Assembly (NCBI RefSeq): GCF_002304225.1
Contig: NZ_NSLB01000001.1
Location: 620,001-684,000 of the forward strand
Length of the DNA stretch: 64,000 nucleotides
Reading direction: 5' to 3'
Source of the DNA: Pseudomonas sp. HAR-UPW-AIA-41
GTDB taxonomy: Bacteria > Pseudomonadota > Gammaproteobacteria > Pseudomonadales > Pseudomonadaceae
The notes beneath the pieces were generated by a model that saw nothing but the letters and a program-made list of their open reading frames with translations, was not told the origin of the DNA and did not search any database. The position numbers and the translations under genes were made by a program. Below, in pieces: positions 39,968-48,029 of this stretch; within the stretch, counting starts at the first letter, position 1; the number at the start of each line of letters is the position of its first letter.

Positions 39968-42742
39968 ATGAACGTATCCCAGAGCGGCGATAGCCCTCAC
40001 TACAATCATAATGAACCAGGGATATTGGCTGTGGACGATGTTCAGGATCCGGCTGTTGACAGCCTTTTGCGTTCCAAATTGACCCCTCCGCGGGTATCTG
40101 CCGATAACGTTCCCCGCCCGGGTTTGCAGCGGGTGCTGGCCGAACATGCCGATGCACGGCTGCTTTTGCTGTGCGCGCCTGCCGGTTTCGGCAAAACCAC
40201 TGCGCTGGCCACTCTCGCTGAGCAGCGTCTACAGCAAGGCGATAAAACGGCGTGGTTGTTTCTCGCCGCTGAGGATGATGATCCGGCGCGCTTCTTCACG
40301 CATTTGATCGACAGTCTCGCACTGGCCCTGCCTGGGTTTGGTGAGCAGGCACTGGGCTATTTGCAGAACGTGATTCAGGTGCCGGTGGCGGCAGTTGTCG
40401 ATTGTCTGCTGCTCGATTTGGCCAATCTTGATCAGCCGTTATTTCTGGTCCTGGATGATCTTCATCTGGTGCAGAACCGCGATATCCTGGGTGCCTTGAC
40501 GCGTCTCGTGCAGCTGGCACCGGCGGGCTTCACTTTGGCGATCGGCAGTCGCAATCTGCCGTCGATGAGTCTTGCGACTCTGCGTGCCAAGGGGCAGTTG
40601 CTGGAAATCGGTCAGGATGAGTTACGTTTGTCTGCCGTCGAGGCACGGCATTATCTGGAGCGTAATGGTCTGAGCCTCGGCGAAGAGTCTTTCGCTCAGC
40701 TGTATGACCACACCGAAGGGTGGATGATCGGCCTCAACCTGGCCAGCCTGTGGTTGCGCAATCGACCGGAAGCGGCGGCCGAGGTGCGTGGTCTCAGTGG
40801 TGATCAGAGTGCCGTGGGCAACTATCTGCTTCGTGGGGTGTTCGAGCGATTGCCGGTTGATCTGCAGGAATCACTGTTGGCGCTGGGCGTGCCCAGCCAG
40901 CTGTGTGGCGATCTGGCCAGTACCCTGTGTGGTCGCCAGGATGGTCAGGCGCTTCTGGAACAATTGGAACAGCTGCAGCTGTTTCTGGTGCCGCTAGACC
41001 GTGAGCGTCAGTGGTATCGCTTTCATCATCTGTTCGCCGAGTTTCTCCGCCAGCGCCTGCGTGAGCGTGATCCGGAGCGACTCAAACAACTGCACTTCAA
41101 TGCCTGTCTGTGGTTCGCCAACCACCGTATGCAGAACCTGGCGATCGAACATGCGGCTTTGGCCGAAGACCCGGAAATGCTGGCCGCGCTGGTTGACGGT
41201 TGTGGCCTTGAACTGATCAACCGCGGCCAGTTGAGTTCCATCTATCGCTGGCGCCTGAAGGTGCCAGACGAGATTGCCGAGCGTTATCCGATTCTGATTC
41301 TGGCCGACGTCTGGGATAAAGCTTCGACCTTGGCATTGCCCGAAGCCAATCGCATGCTTGATGAGCTGCTGGCGCGATGGGGTGATGGGAAAGCCGATGC
41401 GCTGAATAATGACAGCTATGTAGCAGCGCTTGCAGTAAAGGCCGTTATCTCGCTGCAGAAAGATGATCTTGAGCAGTGCGTGAACCTGGTGCGCCGGATT
41501 GAACCTCGGTTAGGGCATCAGTCTGCCTTTCTCGAGGTAGCCATGCTCGTCATCGGTGCGCTGGCTCACACCATGCTTGCGCAACCGGATCAGGCGCGAC
41601 GCTTGTTAGGCTTGGCGCAGCAGCGCAATCACTTTCTCGAGGGACGCTACCTCGATATGCAGCTGTCCAATGTCGAGGTGATCCTGGCGCTGGAGCAGGG
41701 CAGTATCAAACAGGCTCGTGACCTCTGCGCCCAATTGCACGCCAAGGCTATGCCGAGCTTTGCTGGCTCGGCCAGTGCGCTGGCGTTGCCGGGAATCACT
41801 GAAGCGCTGATTGACTACCAGCAAGGGTGTTATTCCGGGCTCGATGAACGCCTGCAGCATGCTCTCAAGCATGTCGATGTGATCAACCCCATCGACATCT
41901 ATGCGCAGGGCATGCTCGGCTTGGCGCGTGTGCAGCGTATGCAGATGCGGCCCAAGGATGCCCTCAATACTCTATTGACCATGCAGAATCTGGCTGCGCG
42001 CAATCAGTCCTGGCGTTTTTACGCGTTGGCCCTGGTGGATGAGATTGCTCTGATTCTGCAGGAGCCGGCTACTGATCGTCTCAAACGTGCCGAGCAGCGT
42101 CTAAAGAGTGTCGATTGGGACAAGCTCGCAGCGCAGTATCGCCAGCAGGGCTATAACCCCGTTCTCTGGTTGCAGGGACTGATCCGGGTACGACTGCAGC
42201 AGGCGCGTGGGCATTTCAGCGAGGCCCTGCACGAGATCACCCAATTGCGTGGCCAGCTCTTGCCCAATTGGCATGGGCTGCAGCGTCTGCGTCTCGATCT
42301 GCTGGCTGCATTGAGCTATCAGCGCTTGGGCTATCAGGAGCGTGCCTACAGCCTGCTTGTGCAATGCCTGGTTGGGGCTGAGCGCGAAGGTGTGCGCAGT
42401 CTGTTTGTCGAAGAGGGTGAAGCCATTCGCCAGTTGCTACAGCAGTTGGAAGCAGCCGAGCGTCAGCCAGCGCTGCAGGGTTTTATCCGCAGTCTGTTGG
42501 CAATCTGGCCGGGAGAGGCCGCTAGCAAGGCTCAAGATGTACTTGAGGAAGGATTGACCGAGCGTGAGCGTGAGGTGGTGTGGCTGGCAGCGCGTGGCCA
42601 CTCCAATGAGGAGATAGGCCAACAGTTGAACTTGGCCCTCGGCACGGTGAAATGGCACCTGCACAACATCTACGAGAAGCTCAAAGTGCGTAATCGGACG
42701 CAAGCGATCCGGCGTGCACGCGAACTGGGACTGCTTGAATAA
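39968..42742 (+). CDS. MalT-type LuxR-family transcriptional regulator 1
   Basis: Large STAND-class regulator of 924 residues. Walker A APAGFGKTT (near 70-78) and Walker B-like LFLVLDDLHLV mark the ATPase domain; the middle is helical, TPR-like repeats; the C-terminus (about 855-920) is a LuxR helix-turn-helix with LTEREREVVWLAARGHSNEEIG and VKWHLHNIYEKLKVRNRTQA. No ligand can be read. The start is uncertain: the ATG at 39968 has only a distant AGG; a GTG at 39956 is in frame. Its stop overlaps the second regulator by one base (TAATG). Confidence 0.9.
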   Translation: MNVSQSGDSPHYNHNEPGILAVDDVQDPAVDSLLRSKLTPPRVSADNVPRPGLQRVLAEHADARLLLLCAPAGFGKTTALATLAEQRLQQGDKTAWLFLAAEDDDPARFFTHLIDSLALALPGFGEQALGYLQNVIQVPVAAVVDCLLLDLANLDQPLFLVLDDLHLVQNRDILGALTRLVQLAPAGFTLAIGSRNLPSMSLATLRAKGQLLEIGQDELRLSAVEARHYLERNGLSLGEESFAQLYDHTEGWMIGLNLASLWLRNRPEAAAEVRGLSGDQSAVGNYLLRGVFERLPVDLQESLLALGVPSQLCGDLASTLCGRQDGQALLEQLEQLQLFLVPLDRERQWYRFHHLFAEFLRQRLRERDPERLKQLHFNACLWFANHRMQNLAIEHAALAEDPEMLAALVDGCGLELINRGQLSSIYRWRLKVPDEIAERYPILILADVWDKASTLALPEANRMLDELLARWGDGKADALNNDSYVAALAVKAVISLQKDDLEQCVNLVRRIEPRLGHQSAFLEVAMLVIGALAHTMLAQPDQARRLLGLAQQRNHFLEGRYLDMQLSNVEVILALEQGSIKQARDLCAQLHAKAMPSFAGSASALALPGITEALIDYQQGCYSGLDERLQHALKHVDVINPIDIYAQGMLGLARVQRMQMRPKDALNTLLTMQNLAARNQSWRFYALALVDEIALILQEPATDRLKRAEQRLKSVDWDKLAAQYRQQGYNPVLWLQGLIRVRLQQARGHFSEALHEITQLRGQLLPNWHGLQRLRLDLLAALSYQRLGYQERAYSLLVQCLVGAEREGVRSLFVEEGEAIRQLLQQLEAAERQPALQGFIRSLLAIWPGEAASKAQDVLEEGLTEREREVVWLAARGHSNEEIGQQLNLALGTVKWHLHNIYEKLKVRNRTQAIRRARELGLLE

Positions 42743-45450
42743 TGACTGCGAAGATCCTCGCGAAAAAACGCCTGCCCCTGCTGCCAACCAAACTTTACCC
42801 GCCGGAGCTTGGTGGGCGCCCGATGCTGATCAGAGGAGCATTGATCGATCGCCTGTTCGAGCAGCGAGACAAGCTCTTGCTGATCCTCAGTGCTCCTGCC
42901 GGATTCGGCAAAAGCACAGTGCTTTATCAGTTTGGTCAGCGCCTGCAGCAGGCCGGTGCCCGTCTGGCTTGGTTGTCCTGCGATGAGGCCGACAGCGAGC
43001 CGCAGCGTCTGTTGCTGTATCTCATTGGAGCCATTGAGCGTGTAGTGCCGGGCTTTGGCGAGCAGGTCAGTAACCTCTTGCACAGCGAAATCACGTTGCC
43101 TCTCGAGGCACTGGTCGATGCTTTCCATGCCGATTTGCAGAAGGTCGAAGGCGAGCTGTATGTAGCTCTCGATGACTTTCATCGCATTCGCCATCCCGGC
43201 CTCGTCAGCGGTGCGCGTTATCTGGTGGAGCGTCTGCCAAAAAATATCCACCTCATTGCCTGCACCCGTTTCAAGCCGCGCTTTTTGTATGACGAGCCGT
43301 GGGCATTCTGGCTTAAGGCTGACGATTTGCGTCTGAGTCTTGCCGAAACCCGCGCCTATCTACTGGATGTGCGCCAGCAGGAGCTGTCCGAAGCTGATGT
43401 TGAGTTGCTATATCGGCGCACCGAGGGTTGGATAACTGCGTTGCACCTGGCGGTGCTCGCGCTGCAGCGGCATAGCGATCGTGCGGCGTTTCTGGCGGAT
43501 CTCAGTGGCACCGAACGAAATATCGCCGATTACCTTGCCGAGGATGTTGTCGACAGCCTGTCTGACGACCTGCAACGCTTTCTTGAGCAAACCTCAATAC
43601 TTGATGAGTTCAACGCCGAGCTGTGTAACGCCCTGACGGGTGAGCGCGACGGTCAGGACTTTCTGGAACGCTTGCAGAGTGATCAGTTGTTTCTGATCGC
43701 CCTGGATGATCATGGCGAGTGGTTCCGCTATCACCATCTGTTTGCTGAGTTTCTTCAGAGTCGCCTGAACAAACGTGGTGATGCAGGGCGCCTGCTGCAT
43801 GCGGCTGCACGCTGGTGTGAAGGCCATGATCTGGCCGATCGGGCGATTCGTTATGCGCTGCGGGCACGTGATTACAGCTTTGCTGCCGAGTTGCTTGAGC
43901 GTCAGGGTGCTCGTTTGGTCGCTGGTAACCGGGTTTACGCGATTCTGGCCATGCTCAAGTCTGTGCCAGCCGAGGTGATTCGCGATCATGTGGTGTTTCA
44001 GATTTTCTATGCATGGCAGTTGGCTTTCGAGCAACGCTTTGCCGAAGCCGAGGCGCTGATCGAGGAGCTTAGTGGTCGTTTGCTACAGGGGCGTGGTAAG
44101 ACCATGCACTATGGCATGACCGAGCTGCTAGCTGTCACTCAGGTCCTTAAGGCGTTGGTCCTGCTCTATCAGGACAAGCTTGAGGCATGCCTGAAAATTG
44201 CCCGTCAGTGGTTGGCTATGGTGCCGGAAAACCAGCCGGTTTTCCGTGCCAGCTTGAGCTGTGTGCAGGCAGCAGCATATGCCTTGCTCGGCGAGTTTGG
44301 TGAGGCGAGCAAGGCGATTAGCGTGGCTCGCACCTGCTTGCGGTTGGCGGATAGCGAATACCTGAATGTGGTAACCAGTCTGATCGAGGCGCTGATCTGC
44401 AAGGAGTGTGGCGAGCTGGAGAAGGGACGTTCGATTTCAGAGGCAGCTCGGGCGCGGGTGGAGCGGGTGTTTGGCCGGCGGAGTCGGGTCGGCGGGCCGC
44501 TATCTCTAGCCTATGCAGATCTGCTCTACGAGCAGGATCGCCATGCCGCAATCCTCACGGAGTTGCCACGCGCGACCACATGGCGTGATGTCGCGACGCC
44601 AGTCGAGCTGGTCAGTCGTGGTCAGCTGGTTATGGCGCGTGGACGTTTCTTCGCCGGTGAGGCTGAGCAGGCCCTGGAACAGTTGGACGAGTGGATCACC
44701 GGCCTGCATGGGCCTGGTTATGAGCGTGTCTATGCCCATGCTATCGCCTGCAAGGTGCAGTTTCTGTTGTGGCTGCGAAAGCCCAATGAGGCTGAGCGCA
44801 GCTGCCTGCAGTTGGAGCGTCATCTGGCGATTTTGCCAGAGGGGCGCTATCCCGATGCGCATGTTTCTCTGGCTTTGGCGCAGGCGCATCTGGCGCTCAG
44901 TGAGCGTCGTGCTGATAAAGCACAGGTTCAGTTGGAACAATGTTTGGCAAAACAAACGGCAGAACACCAGCGAGATAGGCGCTTGCGTCTCTCGCTGTTA
45001 CTTTCAGTGGCAAGCTGGCGCAAGGGTAACAGCGACAAGGCATTCGCTCTGTTCCAGTCCGTTCTGGAAGAAGCCTGGGCGCGTGGTTACCGTCGGCTGT
45101 TTCTTGATGAAGCACTGTGGTTGCTGCCGTTGTGGGAGGCTTGGAGCCAGGCTGAACCGCTGCAGGCTCAGTGCTGGAGTGGTCTGGCTGAAGGTCTGCG
45201 CGAGCAATGCCGGCGCCTGGCTGTTGATCCTGAGGCCTTTGAGGAAAATCAGGACATCAGTCACCGTGAGCGGGAGATTCTCCGGTTTGTCGCGGCAGGG
45301 CTGTCCAATCGTGATATTGCCCAGGCGGTTCACCTGTCCGAGGCCACCATCAAATGGCATCTGCATAACCTGTTTGCCAAGCTCGGCGTGCGCAGTCGCA
45401 CCCAGGCGGTACTCAAAGGCAAGAGCATGGGGTTACTCAGCGAGGCCTGA
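42742..45450 (+). CDS. MalT-type LuxR-family transcriptional regulator 2
   Basis: Second STAND regulator, 902 residues, starting on the last base of the first. Walker A is APAGFGKST (about 51-59), then DDFHRI, a TPR-like centre and a C-terminal LuxR domain (SHREREILRFVAAGLSNRDIAQ, IKWHLHNLFAKLGVRSRTQA). It is clearly a diverged paralogue of its neighbour: same architecture and same junction motifs, but many differences. Both probably control the secreted-protein cluster downstream. Whether they act as homo- or hetero-oligomers cannot be read. Confidence 0.9.
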   Translation: MTAKILAKKRLPLLPTKLYPPELGGRPMLIRGALIDRLFEQRDKLLLILSAPAGFGKSTVLYQFGQRLQQAGARLAWLSCDEADSEPQRLLLYLIGAIERVVPGFGEQVSNLLHSEITLPLEALVDAFHADLQKVEGELYVALDDFHRIRHPGLVSGARYLVERLPKNIHLIACTRFKPRFLYDEPWAFWLKADDLRLSLAETRAYLLDVRQQELSEADVELLYRRTEGWITALHLAVLALQRHSDRAAFLADLSGTERNIADYLAEDVVDSLSDDLQRFLEQTSILDEFNAELCNALTGERDGQDFLERLQSDQLFLIALDDHGEWFRYHHLFAEFLQSRLNKRGDAGRLLHAAARWCEGHDLADRAIRYALRARDYSFAAELLERQGARLVAGNRVYAILAMLKSVPAEVIRDHVVFQIFYAWQLAFEQRFAEAEALIEELSGRLLQGRGKTMHYGMTELLAVTQVLKALVLLYQDKLEACLKIARQWLAMVPENQPVFRASLSCVQAAAYALLGEFGEASKAISVARTCLRLADSEYLNVVTSLIEALICKECGELEKGRSISEAARARVERVFGRRSRVGGPLSLAYADLLYEQDRHAAILTELPRATTWRDVATPVELVSRGQLVMARGRFFAGEAEQALEQLDEWITGLHGPGYERVYAHAIACKVQFLLWLRKPNEAERSCLQLERHLAILPEGRYPDAHVSLALAQAHLALSERRADKAQVQLEQCLAKQTAEHQRDRRLRLSLLLSVASWRKGNSDKAFALFQSVLEEAWARGYRRLFLDEALWLLPLWEAWSQAEPLQAQCWSGLAEGLREQCRRLAVDPEAFEENQDISHREREILRFVAAGLSNRDIAQAVHLSEATIKWHLHNLFAKLGVRSRTQAVLKGKSMGLLSEA

Positions 45451-45482
45451 AGCGGGTGTTTGGAAAAATGCCCGGCAATTCG

Positions 45483-45665
45483 CCATCCCTTGGATGGGCT
45501 GGCAGGTGGGGGGGAGGAAAGTAGTTTGTGTCCCAGGACGAGAGGCAACCCGCCTCACGGAACCAGGCTCGACCGACCAGGGAAAACCGGTCGGGTGTGG
45601 TGATCGGCGAAAGTCGGTCCTGCTGATGCTGACAGGCCGTCAGCATGAGTAACCGGGGAAACCCC
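45483..45665 (+). ncRNA. Structured leader upstream of the small secreted protein gene
   Basis: The 242-base gap before 45693 folds, by eye, into six local hairpins: 45483-45497 (CCATCC/GGATGG), 45542-45556 (GAGGC/GCCTC), 45573-45594 (CCGACC/GGTCGG, extended by GG/CC), 45602-45619 (seven pairs with two G-U and a GAAA tetraloop), 45626-45646 (ATGCTGAC/GTCAGCAT) and 45655-45665 (GGGG/CCCC). The last ends 15 bases before GGAG. This density and the GNRA loop suggest a conserved RNA element or a stabilising 5' leader. It does not match the c-di-GMP-I or fluoride consensus as I know them. Confidence 0.45.
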
Positions 45666-45692
45666 ACCTGCGAACTTTGGAGACATAAAATA

Positions 45693-46124
45693 ATGAAAAG
45701 CTTCAAACAACTGGCTCTGGCTGCTGCTGTTCTGTCTACCTCCTTCATGGCTCAGGCTCAGATGAAGTCCATGGAAGACGCCGCTCTCTCCGACGTAACC
45801 GGTCAGGCTGGTATCAGCATCTCCGGTAACTTCAATCAGACCATCGGCTCGGTCACCTACACAGACACCGACACTGGCGGCGGCTCCATTCGCATGGAAA
45901 CCATCGCGCTGACTGGTTTCAACATTTCTGACGCTAACCCGGTCATGATCGACGTAGTGAACAACGGTTCGGTTGATCAGATCCAGATCACCATGCCGAC
46001 CATCACTGGTGGCATGAGCATCGGCGCGATCAAGGTAGGTGGTGCTTCTGCTGCCAGCATTGGCTCGCTGGCCATCAACGACCTCAATATGGCCGGTACC
46101 ACCATCAAGATCTGGGGTCACTAA
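45693..46124 (+). CDS. Small secreted protein with VTGQAGISI motif (FilA-like)
   Basis: A 143-residue exported protein. Signal peptide about 1-23 (LALAAAVLSTSFMAQAQ). The mature start reads MEDAALSDVTGQAGISI, a motif I associate with a family annotated FilA in Acinetobacter. The rest is rich in Gly, Ser, Thr, Ile and Asn with no Cys, strand-forming, and contains short repeats such as MSIGAIKVGGASAASIGSL. This composition suits a fibre or amyloid-like subunit, but no function is shown. GGAG lies 11 bases before the ATG. A long leader and an immediate terminator suggest high separate expression. Confidence 0.8.
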   Translation: MKSFKQLALAAAVLSTSFMAQAQMKSMEDAALSDVTGQAGISISGNFNQTIGSVTYTDTDTGGGSIRMETIALTGFNISDANPVMIDVVNNGSVDQIQITMPTITGGMSIGAIKVGGASAASIGSLAINDLNMAGTTIKIWGH

Positions 46125-46147
46125 TCCCTGATTTAGGCTGTACCCAG

Positions 46148-46182
46148 AAGGCCTTATCGGCGTAAGCCGATAAGGCCTTTTT
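46148..46182 (+). terminator. Terminator after the FilA-like gene
   Basis: Perfect 14-pair stem from 46148 to 46179 with a GTAA loop, followed by T5. It lies before the C39 gene with no further promoter evident, so it may act as a partial terminator that sets the ratio of subunit to export proteins. Confidence 0.85.
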
Positions 46183-46204
46183 CTGAGTGATGTAGGGGCG
46201 ACGC

Positions 46205-46972
46205 ATGCTGGAGATTCTGCTGGGTAGTCTGATCGGGGTCTTTGGTTTTACCCAGGCTGTCGATACCAAGCCGCAACCGGAAGGCGCGGTGCATATCAGT
46301 CAGCCGCTGACCAATACCTCTGCCACAGTCAACCGTGAGCGAGTTCAGTTGGAACCGCTCAGTCAGTTGCAGTTTCGCAATGTGGTTCGTCAGGCCTACG
46401 ACTACAGCTGTGGCTCCGCCGCGCTGACCACCATGCTGGATTACTACCTGGGGCGAAATCTTGAAGAGCGCCAGGTCATGGAAGGACTGTTGCGCTTTGG
46501 CGAGGCAGACAAGATCGTGGAGCGTCGGGGGTTTTCGCTGCTCGATATGAAGCGTTTTGTCGCGGCGTTGGGTTACAAGAGTGGCGGTTTCAAAGCGGAG
46601 TTCAATGACCTGGAGGGGCTTGAGCATCCGGCAATCGTGCCTATCCACTATGGCGGCTTCAAACACTTCGTGGTGGTGCGTGATGTGTATGATGGCCATG
46701 TGTTCATCGCCGATCCCTCACTGGGCAATATCAGTTTTACCCAGACGAGGTTCGAAGAAGTTTGGGATCAGAACGTCCTGTTCGTGATCTATCCGTCAGG
46801 TCAGGGGCCACAGAATGCACTGGCCCTGTCCGAGCGGGATCTGCGGATCATTGATGACCGCACTGTGAGTCTGCTGGCTTTTAGAGAGTTTCCACAGATC
46901 ACCAAGTTCAGCGAGAACCAGGCCACTGAGCTCGGTTCGGGCGGAAACATTCACTACATTCGCCGAAAATAA
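46205..46972 (+). CDS. C39-type cysteine peptidase (FapD/FilB-like)
   Basis: A 255-residue papain-fold protein of peptidase family C39, the family that cleaves leader peptides in bacteriocin export and includes FapD of the Pseudomonas amyloid operon. Predicted triad: Cys69 in YDYSCGSAAL, His154 in GGFKHFVVV and Asp170 in IADPSLGN. The N-terminus (LLGSLIGVFGF) is hydrophobic and may be a signal or anchor. There is no ABC transporter domain. AGGGG precedes the ATG. A role in processing the neighbouring secreted or barrel proteins is inferred from family and position. Confidence 0.88.
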   Translation: MLEILLGSLIGVFGFTQAVDTKPQPEGAVHISQPLTNTSATVNRERVQLEPLSQLQFRNVVRQAYDYSCGSAALTTMLDYYLGRNLEERQVMEGLLRFGEADKIVERRGFSLLDMKRFVAALGYKSGGFKAEFNDLEGLEHPAIVPIHYGGFKHFVVVRDVYDGHVFIADPSLGNISFTQTRFEEVWDQNVLFVIYPSGQGPQNALALSERDLRIIDDRTVSLLAFREFPQITKFSENQATELGSGGNIHYIRRK

Positions 46973-47011
46973 TCGACCCGGCATAACAATAAAGAACTGG
47001 GGATACGCGTA

Positions 47012-48013
47012 ATGGACGTTAGGGGGATGGCCGTCGCCGGCCTGCTGCTGCTGTCAGTGCACTCTGCTTGGGCCGATGAGGGTTCGGTAGACCAGGCGCG
47101 CGAGGCGCTGAGCAAGAAAGATGACGACGCCGACAGCGCCAAGGCTCTGGAAGAGGTTTTCCAGGCTGCCGAGCAGAGCTATACCCTGCTGAAAAAAGGC
47201 GAGCGCACCCTGACCTACGGTGTGGACTACTCGCTGGTGCGCGACACCATGATCGAGACGGTTAAAGTCGGTAATAATGATTACAGCGTGATCGGTCAGA
47301 GCGAGGCCCAGCACACCTTCACCAACTCCTTCACCTTCGACTATGGCGTCTGGGATAACCTGACCTTCAGCGTGCGTCTGCCGCTGGTGGCCAAGTTCGA
47401 TACCGAGCGCGATATCAATGCCTACAGCCTGGGTGATGTATCCGCCAGTCTTCGTTATCAGCCATGGGCTTCGGTTCGTGGCAAGCCGGTTGTCACCTTC
47501 TATACGACGCTGGGGTTGCCTACGGGTGACGGCCCCTATGACGTCAAACCGGGCGAGGATCTTTCTACCGGTAGCGGGATATACAGCCTGGGCTTTGGTA
47601 GCAACGTGTCTTACGTGCTGGACCCTGTGGTGCTGTTCGGCTCGCTGGGCTACACCATCAACTTTGCTGATACCGATATCGATCAGGTGCGGGGTGGCCG
47701 TCGCCTGACAGCTGTCACTCCGGGCGACACCATTTCCGGCAGCATGGGTTTTGCCTATGCCCTTTCTTACGACGTCTCTTTGTCGGCCTCCTATCAAATG
47801 GCCTATACGCTGGCAGACGAGTACGAGTTTGACGGTCAGAAGCTGGAAGGCACCGAGCAGACCAGTTCGATCATGAACTTTTCGCTGGGTCTGCGCACAG
47901 CGCCCGATCACATCATCAACGTCAACGCAGGCTTCGGTATGACCGAGGACTCACCGGACGTGCTCCTGGGCGTTTCCATGCCATTGGATATCAAGGGCCT
48001 CAAGGCCGAATAA
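47012..48013 (+). CDS. Outer-membrane barrel protein with N-terminal coiled coil (FapF/FilC-like)
   Basis: A 333-residue exported protein: signal peptide about 1-21, a charged helical segment about 23-60 (DDADSAKALEEVFQAAEQSY) that could form a coiled coil, then about 260 residues of alternating strands. TFDYGVWDNLTFSVRLPLV and TFYTTLGLPTGDGPYDV resemble the phenol MetA-degradation transporter family. Helical plug plus barrel is the plan of the amyloid exporter FapF. It does not end in Phe (ends GLKAE). Follows the C39 gene by 39 bases. Confidence 0.8.
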   Translation: MDVRGMAVAGLLLLSVHSAWADEGSVDQAREALSKKDDDADSAKALEEVFQAAEQSYTLLKKGERTLTYGVDYSLVRDTMIETVKVGNNDYSVIGQSEAQHTFTNSFTFDYGVWDNLTFSVRLPLVAKFDTERDINAYSLGDVSASLRYQPWASVRGKPVVTFYTTLGLPTGDGPYDVKPGEDLSTGSGIYSLGFGSNVSYVLDPVVLFGSLGYTINFADTDIDQVRGGRRLTAVTPGDTISGSMGFAYALSYDVSLSASYQMAYTLADEYEFDGQKLEGTEQTSSIMNFSLGLRTAPDHIINVNAGFGMTEDSPDVLLGVSMPLDIKGLKAE

Positions 48014-48029
48014 CTCGCGCGGGTTCAGC

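Noticed and set aside
39968..45450. Maltose regulator MalT, given the architecture and the MalM-like protein nearby.
   Set aside because: No maltose transport or amylomaltase genes are present and MalT-type architecture is common in Pseudomonas for unrelated targets.
45541..45665. A c-di-GMP-I (GEMM) or fluoride riboswitch in the leader, suggested by AGGGAAAACC and a GAAA loop.
   Set aside because: The conserved GGGACGCAAAGCC block and the other core positions are missing, so only an unnamed structured leader is claimed.
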